64,000 bases of DNA from Amphibalanus amphitrite (Eukaryota; Arthropoda; Thecostraca; Balanomorpha; Balanidae). Shown here one piece after another: positions 34,701 through 47,960 of this stretch (the first letter of the stretch is position 1; every line of letters starts with the position of its first letter). The position numbers were made by a program, and so were the translations under genes. The stretch spans positions 1 to 64,000 of the forward strand of contig NW_024881702.1 in NCBI RefSeq assembly GCF_019059575.1, read 5' to 3'. The notes below the pieces were generated by a model. That model did not search any database. It saw only the letters and a list, made by a program, of their open reading frames with translations, and was not told the origin of the DNA.

Positions 34701-37700
34701 GCATTGCGATTTCTAACGAAATGAGCTGTTACGGCCACATGCTGTCACTCTAACCAAAAGTTTTCGATTTGGAAATGGATCTGAGCACGGCGGTTGGGAT
34801 ACCATCACAACAGCGCCCGGCCCGCGGAAAGTGGTGTGACCCGGGGCGCCTTGATCAACACCGACCGGCGGCCTTCGGTGTCGGCAGCCAGGCGGCGCCG
34901 GCCCGCCAGTCCAGTGTCCGCCCCCGCCGGACGTTCCGCGGCGCGCCGCGCCTTTCTCCACCGTGTCGCGGGCGAATCGCGCGGCGGCGGCCGGCCGGTG
35001 GCGCCGCCTGCCGTCGGCACCGTTAGCGCGCCGACATCGCCGCGCCGCGCGCCGACATTGGTCGCAGACGGACGGCCTTCGGCGCGCCGCGCGGCCCGTT
35101 AGCGTCGGTCCGTGAGAGGCCGGCGGCGCGGCCTCACGACGCCGTCACGTGACCACGGAATGCGGCGGCCGGGCGGGGCGGGGCGGGTGGCCGGCGGGCG
35201 CGGCCGCTGACCTCGCCACCAGGATGTGGCGGGGGAGCACCGAGTCCGCGCCGGCGGCGTCTGGGCGGGTCGGCCGGTGTCCCCGCGCGGCCAGCGCCGG
35301 CGCCCTGCAGGAAGGACCGCCGACCGTGAGCGACGGCTCGTCGGCCTCGCCGCCTGCGGAACGGTGAGATCGCGGATCGCGCCATTCGCCTTATACCATT
35401 GCCGTACCAGACAAGATCAACAGATACTCAGCCTGTCACAGATAAATAGGATTACATTCTGGAATGGTAACAGGGAACCTGCATGCATAGGCCAGCCGTC
35501 CCGGATATTTTGCCCAAAACCTGTCCGCCACGCCCCTGTCTCCTGCGCCCCTGCTCCCGGCGGGAGCGGGCGCAGGTCGTGCCATCGACAAACACGACGC
35601 GAGCCTCGCCACCGCCCTGCAGAGCGCCCGGAATTCCCCTCCCGGCGCGCCGCCCCGCCACCGCGTACCGGCCGGGCGTCATCCATCTCCGACCCCGAGA
35701 CCCGAGCGAGCCCGCACTTCTTGCCCCGCCGCGCCGCAGTCTGTGACGTCACACGGCGCGTACTGCGCAGTTTGCGCGCGAAGCTCTCTGATTGGCTGCC
35801 TGAGTCATGCGCAGGGCGGCGACCTTCCAGTGCGGCCTGAGCGGCGCCGGTTGAGTGCCCCAGTTTTTATGTGCGTACCCCGCATCCAGCGGCGCTGTCC
35901 GGCGGCCCTCGCGACGCCGCAAAAAGCGCCGAGCGCGCACCAGCCGGGCGGAACAACGGCCGCCTCCAGCGAGGGCGAACGACCGCTCCGCGCGGCCCTC
36001 AACCCCGCCGCGCCGGCACGTCCGCCAGAGACCACGTGGTTCCCGCGGCCGCGCCGCCGTGTGGGGACGCCGTCCGCCGTCCGCCGTCCGCTCACCGGCG
36101 CACGGCGGCCGCGGTCCGTGACTCGCGCTGGCCTTTCCCCTCGGCGCGGCCCGGCCGTGAACGGTCTGCCGACCTCGCTGGCCAGCCCAGAGCGGGCGAA
36201 TAGCGGACCGGGCGGCGGCGACCGCCGCTATCAGTGATCGCCCACTCCGAATCCGACATGCTACTGCAGCCCACATCTGAAAAAGTTCCAGTTGTGAGCG
36301 TGGGAACGGCTGGGGCCGACCGTTACCGTACCGTCACTGCTCAAGAATGCGGCGCGCCATGAGCAGTGCCGGTTCAGTTCTGCGCAGTTCCCCGGCCCGG
36401 CACCTGCAAATAACGGCTCACCGGCGCGGCCGCCACAACCGGTACGGCTCCGACCCGCTCTCCGAGCTCAGCTGCGGCGCTGCCAGAGCACCAGAGAACA
36501 ATGCTACACATGGCGCACGCATGGCGCATTTGTTGTGTCGCGCTCAGCTGTGTTACACACGCCCATCCGAGAGTGGAACGAGTGCAGGGCGGCAGTCCAA
36601 ACAGGCGCGTCTGCTATCTAATCGGGCCGATAGGGGCCGGGCGCGGGTGCCGCTATCGGCGCGGCCGGCCGGGAGCGGTCGGCGGTGGGCTATGCGCCGC
36701 GACTCCCCGCCCGTCTGCGTGCCGCCCCCGTCCGTCTGCAGCGCCCGGTCAGCGACCTGCATGACAGTGCGTCGGCCGGTCTGCGCCGCTCGTCTGGCGG
36801 CATTTCTGGGAAGGTACTCATCTGGCGCGTGGGCCGGCGCACGGCGCCACGGCGGCTGGGAGCGATGACCTGCCGAGTCTGCCGGCGGGGCCGGTCAGTG
36901 ACGCCGCCGCCGCCGCCGCCGCCGCCGCGGACCTCATGCCTGGGCGGCGCGCGGTAACGGTGCGGCCCGGGCCGGCTGTCGGCAGCACACGCAGCGCGCA
37001 CCCTCCCGCCAGCCGCGCCCAGACGCCGCCGTGTGTCACTGGGCCGGCCAGGAATGCGACCGGCGCGGCGGCGGCTGTTGCCACGCCGAGCCGCTCGGTT
37101 ACCGGTCGCTGACGGACGCCATCAGATAGCTGGGCAGCCGGGCCGCACTCGAGCCGCACCGCCACCCGCCGGCTGCGCCGCTTCAAACGTCGACCCGCGC
37201 CGCGAGCGTCGCAAAAACGCTGTACTGCGCAGCAGCTGCACCGTGGGCACCCGGCGGCGCCCCACGACGGTTTACTGACCGCCGGCCGACCTCCGCTGAC
37301 CCGGCCGGCCGGCGCGCGGCAACGGCCGACCGGCCAGCCGCCCCGCACCGCCCATTCACGGAAAACACTACTGGATCAACGGTTTTTGCATTCCTCAAAT
37401 CGACGTCGTAGAAAGATACGCTAGTTGAGTTGAGCAAGCGAACTTCTCAAACAAGCAGTCTGTCGACTGTCGCATACCAAAAATCAGTCACTAAAAATCA
37501 GGCGTTGTTGGCGGCGTTTCCGGTCGTTGTTTGCTGTCGCGCCGCCAGGTGGCAGCACGGGCGGGGTGCGTAGTACGCACGCCGGCGGCGCGTGGGAGAG
37601 TGCGTGTCTGGCGGCGGGCCAGCTCTCGCTGCGCGCCCGCTGGCCGAAGGGCGGCGCCGGCGGTACGCTGGAGTAGGCCGTCTCGGCGCGTCCCACGCGG

Positions 37701-37860
37701 CCCGCCTGGGAACGGGACGGCGCCGCTAATGGCACCACCAGGTGGCCGGGCCGCCGCCGTTTGGCCGTGACGTCCGTGTGATCACCAGAGTGATCCATCA
37801 CCGGCGCCGATTCTACTAGTCCGAAGCGCTTTGATGAAAGCTTTCATGTTTCCATTGTGC
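34701..37860. other. Large GC-rich block, no gene recognised
   Basis: CpG-dense, with a (GCC)n run at 36902-36928 and two CRE-like gtgacgtca/tgacgtcac words (for example 35743-35752). A diverse set of overlapping Arg/Pro frames is present. It looks like a chain of CpG islands, but no promoter-exon structure could be shown. Confidence 0.35.
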
Positions 37861-38210
37861 TTTTTTTTTTTTTGAATTTTGCTCCCGACAGGCCGAGGCC
37901 CTGGTCGGGGTAGGGGGAAGTTACTAGCTGGCAATTAGCCAGATCTTCCGTTTTACTTTACTTTAATGCCGGCTATGTTATTCCGGCCCAAGGCAATATT
38001 AAGAACAAAGTTTACGTTAGCCCGGCTCATGTGACGTCCGGTGGAAGCAAGTGCAAGGGAAAGCCAGAAAGGGTGCCAGAGGCAGAGTGGCAGTGCCGAG
38101 AGGGATTTTGAGTACTTACATTTCTTGCTGCTGAATCTTGATGCTGAAATGTGGTAGTGTTGTAATGTGTGCTGTTGTTGTGTTGTGAGTTCCACCAGGA
38201 AAGTCCTAAC
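37861..38210 (-). mobile_element. Possible LINE-type 3' tail with poly-A
   Basis: On the minus strand this ends in a 13-base A-run (37861-37873), directly preceded by gcaaaattc. Before that is a stem-loop region, CCCGAC ... GTCGGG, enclosing AGGGCCTCGGCCT (37885-37912). A terminal hairpin followed by oligo-A is the usual form of a non-LTR retroelement 3' end. The minus frame before it ends at 37953 with a short Lys/Asn-rich stretch and has no recognisable reverse transcriptase. The upstream limit and any target duplication are not defined. Confidence 0.45.
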
Positions 38211-39618
38211 TAGAAAAACCTGGTGCCTATCTTAGAGGGCAAAACCTGTGCGCTTTTGCCAAATTGCACAGGAAAAATCCCTTTGCTTTGATATTACGTT
38301 ACGTTATATCGCTAATGTGTAAGTGTGTTTGTGGAGCTATGTGTCTCGAGTGGGCCTCAACCTTTAAGAGGGATCCCTGTCGAGAACCGCAAGAGGGATG
38401 GGCAGGTGCCGATTGCCGCCGCCGCCGCCGGAGGGACGCAAACGCGCGCGCTCGCAAACATAGACGAAATCACGGCGCAACAAGAACAATGGAAACAAAA
38501 ACAATTACGATGAAATCACGAGAGAAACCAAGAGAAACCAAGAAAAACCAAGAGCGAGGATGCACTGCACAGAAAGATGATGTTAGACACCGTTCAGGAC
38601 AGGTGAAGTGTGTTGATGCTTCAGCGCTGAATTATCAGCAGCAGTGTCTCAACTCTCAAGACCAGCAGCTAGTCATTAACAACTGTATCAAACTGAATAC
38701 GAACATTATGACAAGCTCGCAGTTTAAGAATTGCAACACTTATTCACAAATCGCTGTAGAGTAGGTACACCTAACACCAGCCCTCGTCTCAATGCATGGA
38801 AAGCATTAAAAAAAGAAATATTTTAGCAACATAGATGTGCATGAAGATAGGACATGAGAGGATGAAGTGCAGTTGAGCGATTCCCGCCACTTCGCCTGAA
38901 CAGCCGGCCGCGGCTCCAGAGGTTGGCACTGCACTGCATCTAGGTAGGCATCAGGCATGTCCATTGTCTAATGCAGATCGCTGAACTGCAGGCCACTTTT
39001 ACTTGCCTTCTGAAGATTTAGGCTGCAACTCTGACGAGGCTCGCGCCGAGACGAGTCACACATGAATGACAGACATACCTACCGTGAATTCAATGCGCAA
39101 CTCAATATGTAGGCACAGCCCACCGCTAAAGTAATGCAGGGTTTTACCAATCTCAACGGTTGGCTTTGACTGGCGATTGTTTAATGCGGAGTGATCGAAA
39201 AGAAGATGTCAGTAGCTAAAGTTGCAGCTGCAAGGGTGACGATACATATAAGCTACATTCAAAGTTTCATTGTAGTCTGGTAAATCGTTCCTAAGCTTCA
39301 GAAGCAGAACATACCCATGACTGAAACCCCACATTACTTCTGCTGTGGACTGTACTTACATGGCGAACCGACAAAATCACCCTCACTATCACTGAAAGGC
39401 GTGCACACTGCACTACCTCCTAAATTAGGTATAAAAAGGTTTACTGTTGTACAAATTGTTCAGCGATTTTCACCTTCTCGTGGTGATTGCTGAACTAGCC
39501 CAGGTTATGTACCTACAGGTGGCAAAAATTCCTGATCCAAGGTCTGTTGACGAAAATCGCCCAACTAGGATAGGGTATTTTCGTCAAATCAAAATCCTCA
39601 AATCGAAAATCGCCGAAC
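38211..39618. other. AT-rich DNA, nothing firmly recognised
   Basis: A 166-codon plus frame (38264-38764) is Lys/Arg/Asn/Gln-rich with no motif. At 39460-39615 the phrases cgattttcac, gaaaatcgcc and cgccgaacta recur, a loose repeat next to the following element. Confidence 0.3.
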
Positions 39619-39620
39619 TA

Positions 39621-40433
39621 CAGGGTGATTTTTTTTTACTTGTTAAAAAGTAATGAGGTTTAGTGGCGTTAAAATGCAAATATATATGGTAAAATTATAT
39701 ACCAGCATGACGAGCATTCTAGGACATTTTGATTTCATGCAGACACGATGTGAAGGAACGTCCATCGTGTATTTTAGGTACTTGTGCTTGAAGTTACCCC
39801 CTCTCTCACCGACACGAGTCAGCCCACCTGAGCACGTGTTGAACAGTACCATGGACTCCCATGCTCATTAGGCGGACTGAAAAGGCTCATATCACCCATT
39901 TTCAGCTCTGCCAGATATTTCCAATGTTTTCTTGTTATATCTGCCATACCTGGGTCCAAAAACTAGAAGTCTAGAAAAGGCAGGTCGAGGATTTTGCTAC
40001 TGGCGGCCCTGGTGGTGTCTGATTCGCTGTTTTTTTTTTTTGTTTCTCCCTGAAGACTGATTCTTCAGAGGTTGCACATACGCCAGATGGACCGTTTGAA
40101 GGTCATTTATGACTACAAGCTTGTTCCTGCATTATTTAACGTCTTTCTGAGGTATCTCCTTGATGATCGTATGCTTCGAACTCCCTCAATGCTTCAAAAT
40201 CATCGTTTTGTGTCGTTCCTTACTGAACGGCGGTGGACCATGCGTGCCCGATTGGTGGGACATTTTCAGGCTCCATTGGGGCCGAGGCCTTCGGTTAAAA
40301 GGGACAAATCATGACACCATACAAAATGTCCCAGATTTATCTATCACGTGCATTGCTTTTTTGCACAATATTTTTCGATTTAGGGACCACCATTGACGTT
40401 TACTTTTTAACAGTTAAAAAAAAAATCACCCTG
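39621..40433. mobile_element. Non-coding TA-flanked element (mariner-like ends)
   Basis: Inverted ends CAGGGTGA, a T-run of 9 or 10, then AC or AA, TGTTAAAAAGTAA, are about 33 bp long and nearly perfect. TA lies on both sides (39619-39620 and 40434-40435). The first seven bases equal those of the mariner-type element at 9523. The 813-bp inside contains an 80-codon plus frame (40072-40314) with no known domain and an 11-base T-run at 40030-40040. I saw no DDE motifs, so this is probably a non-autonomous copy. Confidence 0.75.
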
Positions 40434-40435
40434 TA

Positions 40436-43380
40436 AGATAGGTGATATTTGCCAACTTCACGTTATATAAACGTAGCACAGCGTCGCTTCTCGTAAAATG
40501 CAGAGCACGACAATAGCAAGTGACGTCTGCGGCTGTGTGTTGTGTTTGAAACTGTACGGCTCTCGCGGGATTAAGCGGTAGGTAGGTTTTGCACTTTAAC
40601 ATTTCCGGTTATATCTCAGAAACTAATCGATCTACGATGAAGTGATTTTACAAGGTGATTTTACATGGCCGGCTTGTGAACCAACAAGTCGAGCGCATCT
40701 TCAACACTTAAAAGCTTCAACACTTAGCACTTAAATATCATCTTCAACACTTAAAGACGACGAAATAGCCTGAAGTACACTAAATTTTTAAGGTGCAAAA
40801 GCTACCGCCAAAACCCGCGAGACCTGTATACCTTGACCCGGTCGAACAATACAGTGGCTCTGAGAACTCGGCGTGTGCGAACGGGAGACGGAAACCTACA
40901 GAGTCTGAAAGTGCAGACACAACACTGTGGTCATGTGGTCTGTTATATGGCCTGTCGGTCTGCGAGCCTGTCGGCCTGTCGGCGTAGACGCATCTGACGG
41001 TGCGGCGGCTGTGCGCCTGGAGCGACTGACTCACCCGGCCGGGGTGCGCGGGGTCGACCCGCCCGCGCCCGGCCGTTGGGCGCGGTGTCAGCAAGGTCGC
41101 CGGGCCGGCCGAGGTCGGTCGGCCGGCCCGGTTCAGGTTCCGGGTGCAGGCCGCCGGCGGCGCGTCATGCTGATGCCGCGGCCGAGTTCCGACGGAAGTC
41201 CGCCGGCGGGAGCGGCGCACGGCAGCAGGTGGGCTGGCCGCCGCGGACGGAAGTCACAGCGCCCACACACACACCGGGTGACACGTCAGGGCGTCCCAAC
41301 TGAGCCTCACTGGCACAGCGGCGGCCATCGCGCCGCGCACAACCGCTCCGCTGTGTGACATCCAGCTGCAAACTGCTGGCTCAGCATGAATGTCATAGAG
41401 TACAGACTCTGAAAACATTTACCACTAAAGGCTGTTTAAACAACGAACTCTCTGAGCGGAAATGGGTAACCATCGGCCAGTGCGTGCGACCAGACGGGCC
41501 CAGTCGGCTTTTTTGCCCCCTGTCTGGCTGCGCCAGCCGCCAGACGGTTCTCCCCTCGCGCCGTCGCCCCTCCATTATTACATCACACACATCCCGGCGA
41601 GCCCCCGTCCAGTCACCCCCCTAGACATTTACCCTTGGCGGCGCGTCCGTCTGGCGGCGGCCGACGGCCGGCGGACCTTGGGCGGTGACCTGGCCAGGCG
41701 GCGGCACCTGCCGAGCGCCATCTGCCGCGCTCAGCCGCCCCGCTCAAGGTCGCTGCCGCGGCGGACACCAACCCCGGCGCAGCGCGCGCGCTCGCGCGCG
41801 TCGCCGACCAATGAGCGGCGGCGCTGGGCGGCCGCCGCTCCCACGAGCTGTGGGTCATGACCCTGCCCGTACACGTCCGGTGCGCCGAGCGGTGGCGGCT
41901 GCGCGGCCCGCTCCGCCGCGGACAGCGCTCTGTCGTCGGGTGCCCGCCGGCGCCGGATGGCAACAGCCCACGTGGCCGGGGAGCGGACCACGCGGCTCCC
42001 GCCGCACAGGGAGCCAGCCCAATGGAGAGCGGCGTGGGGAGCGCGTCGGCCCTCCGAACGGGTGGCGCCATTGTGGCACTGTTGCCGGCTGCGGCTGCTC
42101 TTGGAGCGCCGCCGGGCAGCCCTCCCCGGTCCTTATCGGTCTGGAGCCCCTCAGCTCTGAGAGTGGCGGCAATGTGCGCGGACAAAGCGCGTTACAGCTC
42201 GGCTTTGTGCGCCGCTCATACGTCGGACAAGGGCCACGTGTAACTCGTTAAATTATAATTATTCTGGTCAGTGGACGGCCACCCTATGTCACCAGCTCGT
42301 GGTGGCTGTGTGGCGTCACCAAGAATCGAGGAACGCAGTTCAGCGCGTGGTCGCACGCAAAAAAAACAGCGCCAGTCCATGCCACAGCACCGAAACCAGC
42401 GTCCCTCATCCCAGTTATGCCCATAATCCGTCCAATTATGCAGACAACATGTTTGAGAGGAAATGGAGCCGGGTGGCGCATTCAACAGGCATTGATGCAC
42501 CGCGGAAACATGTTGATAATCTACGGTACTCCCTACCTTTCGCACCATATTTACATGAAGTCTCACATTCCTCTCAGACTTCTGGGCGCTGACGTGTCTC
42601 TCCGATATCGGCTCTCCGGTCGATTGGCTGTCAGTGCCGGCGGTGCCCGCGGGGCAGTGGCACCCACCTAACTTGGCCTGCCTCGGGGTGCCGGCGGCAA
42701 CTCGACACCGCCCTGGTGCCGATGGCTGGCACCGCTCCAGCCGCCCAGTTTCCGCGAGCGGTGACCTCCGGGCGGTGGCGAGGGGCGGCGGCGGTCGGTG
42801 GCCGCACGGACGGCCGGTGACGAGAGCACCGGCCGACGCGCGGTGGCGTAACCGACGGCACGCGGTTGCAAAACATGTTTTGGTTGCGGCCGGCGCCGGT
42901 CGGATCGGCAGCGATAGTCGCCGGACGGCGGCGTACTCCCCCGGTTACCAGGCGCACCGGACTGCCGGCCGGCGCCGCTCCCGGCCCCCAGTGGACAGCG
43001 CATGGCCGCCAGCGCACCGCTCGGCCTGAACTGCCGCTCGCTTTTCCAAAGCGCTGGTCACAGCGTCACGGGGAGTTCGTACACAAACTGACCGCAGCTC
43101 TGTCCATATGGAGCCAGCAGCACGCTCATTCTGCAACCACTGTCCGCTCAGCTGGGATGAGTTCCAGGTGGCCATCTGGTTTGGCCAGCTGCAGGGCCAC
43201 AGCTCGACGTTCAATAACGACGTCAACAGCCGTGCCACTCCGGACACTGACCCCATGCCAGCCAACGGACAGACAGATAGCCACTGTCTTACGACACGCT
43301 CCTTACGGGGTCTGCTTCGCTCGTGTCGATACTGACGCTCCCTCAACCGGCAGCATGCAAGCTTGTGACAACGGACCCAA
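40436..43380. other. AT-rich then GC-rich DNA, no gene recognised
   Basis: Positions 40436-40960 are AT-rich; 40960-43020 CpG-rich apart from an AT-richer gap at 42240-42600. No domain was found. Confidence 0.35.
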
Positions 43381-43384
43381 TTAA

Positions 43385-44420
43385 CCCTCGCCGGACCTAT
43401 TGGTTTTCTACATACGCGCCGGCCGAGGGGGGGGGGGGCGGGTACGACCCCCCCTCGCCGTTTCGCCCCTGGTGGAGCTAGCGCGTCGCGGAAAAAACGA
43501 GCGTGTGCGCCGTTACGAGACGCAGAGATTGGTACCCGATTTTAAGGTCCTAGGTCAACCGGTGACCTCTGAGGTCAGGTCAAGTGCCCCAGGGTACGGT
43601 TCAGTTTTTGGTGAATAACTTCGCAAAAAACGGCCGCAGAGCGCCGATTTTGGCAGCATCGTGTTCGCCTCGCTCAGGCGCGTCGAATGATATACTTTTT
43701 GTCCGGGTCAGGTCAACTTGGGGTGTTGACCTCAGGTCAAGGTCAGGTCAGCACCCCCAGGTCACGAAGTTGGTCGAAAGAGGTCATGTCGCATATCATT
43801 CGATTCGGCAGGCCTTCCTGAGTCCATTGGTGCCTTTCCCGACTCGCTAGCTCAATTTGATCAAGAGTTATTGACGAAAAACTAATTTGACCTTGATGAC
43901 GTCATAAATGACGTCACGCAAGGTCAACATTGCAAAAGTGACGCATCTAACCTTGCAAGGAGTGCATCAAATCACGATTCTGTGTGCTTGAGATAGTTGG
44001 AGATCGTTCCCGGCGCCAGAATAGCAGTTTGAATTTTTCCCCATTGACTTATAATGGTGAGGTCACGAAAATGACCTGACCTCATATGACCTTTAGGAAA
44101 AATCCGAGATATACAAGTTGTGGGACTCATAATGGATACTAGATCCTGCAAGTTTCATTTCCCTGTGACATCTCCTCTGGCAGTGAGGGCGTTGCAAAGT
44201 TGCGACATCTGAAGACCGTGCAGAGGTTCACTTATGACGTCATAGGTCAGTGACCTGACCTGACCCAAAAATGCGGTTGGTGTCAAAAGATCCGGCTTGG
44301 ATCAAAGGTCAGGTATGCCAAGTTTCAGCTCTCTATCGCCAGCGTGTTCGGAGCTATCGCGAAAAAACCCTATGGGGGGGGGGGGGGCGGCACCCGCCCC
44401 CCCCCCTCGGCCGGCGAGGG
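43385..44420. mobile_element. Non-coding TTAA element, copy C
   Basis: TTAA flanks at 43381-43384 and 44421-44424; ends CCCTCGCCGG and CCGGCGAGGG. Here the left end is the one with an extra stretch (about 23 bp) between the terminal 10 bp and the G-run. Inner hairpins have GGGT-acg-ACCC (43439-43453) on the left and GGGGGCGG-cac-CCGCCCCC on the right, near 44380-44400, both with long G- and C-runs. A weak form of the second hairpin (aaaaaacggccgcagagcgccg) lies at 43624. TGACCT/AGGTCA clusters occur at 43547-43590, 43705-43775, 43887-43930, 44060-44095 and 44245-44270. There is no coding potential. Confidence 0.75.
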
Positions 44421-44424
44421 TTAA

Positions 44425-46791
<2,367 letters not shown>

Positions 46792-47960
46792 GATACAGTC
46801 TCGAACGCGACTCCGCCGGCGCGACACGGCCCGGTGTTACGACGTGGCCGACGCGGCCTTACGTGAACGACGTGCCGAGAACGACGAATTGCGCTGCACC
46901 TGTGACCGCCGTATCTCACCCTTTTTTAGCCGCTTGCTAAGTAATCGAGAATAGACTTTTTCATATATGAACAATAACTTTATGGGCCTCCGGGTGACGA
47001 AAGTGAACGAGTACGAGAACGAGTGAACGATCACGAGCACGCACGAACATTTCCGCATCGAACGGGTGAACTGAACGATTCTCACGAACAGATATGGTCG
47101 GATATATAGTCGTCTTATATGTCACAGATTATGTAAATCATTTTACCTTCCAAAACCTTCTCGAACAGGAAGTATCCGGCATCGAATGCTCGTTTTCGAC
47201 AATAGCGCGATTTTTTGTATTGCCCGTGGTAGGCTTACGCAACGGGTCGAGTGCTGAATGACCGTGGTTATGGTTTGTGCCGGACGAGTGTGGCAGTTGC
47301 TGGTTGAATGGTGTCCTGTCATGAGTCAGCCGGCCGACCTCGGACTGACAATGGCAGGAGTGGCGGCACACACGCACGCGCACTGTGCCGCGGACCCGGC
47401 GCCCTCCCGGCACCGTTCACTGGCCGTGGGAACCACTGCAAACAGCACAGGTTTTGACGCGACACGGCTGCATCCGCCGCCACCGGGAACCGAGCCAGCC
47501 GTTAACGACACGGTCAAACAGGGCATGGGAGCGCCGCGAGACGATCTTATCGCTCCTATGTCGGATCGCTTCCCAGAACGCCACAATTCACAATGACCGG
47601 TAGACATTGCAAAAAGCATAGGCGTGCAATGATTTGGAAGACTCACTACAAATATATCATTGTAAAACTTGACTAACTTTGACAGCCACCAACCAGGAAG
47701 AGCTCATCAATGTCACATTTCATTAGCCATAAGACCTTGATATTCGTTTGGTGTTTGTTTTGGCGCACCACATAAAAAGTGTGGATATAGGTATTGAACG
47801 TAATGCACCGGCGCCTCTCCGAATTGGAGACATGAAGGCAGCCGTGCCCACCTGACGCGTCGTGGCTGGTACCGTATGTAGGTATATCATTGCATCGGAG
47901 GATGGGTTCCTTAAACACTGGGAATGGCCTGAATGGCCATTGACCTGAAGTGCTATCACA
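46792..47960. other. Mixed DNA, possible LTR-like debris, no gene recognised
   Basis: At 47000-47090 the phrases gtgaacga, gagaacgagtgaacgatcac and acgaac recur. A similar wording (gtgatcgttcact) is found in the BEL leader at 3496-3512. This might be leader debris of another LTR element, but no domains or paired ends were found. Confidence 0.3.

Noticed and set aside
38264..38764. 166-codon plus frame as a gene
   Set aside because: It is Lys/Arg/Asn-rich with no domain. A (GCC) run supplies the Arg stretch, and there is no supporting context.
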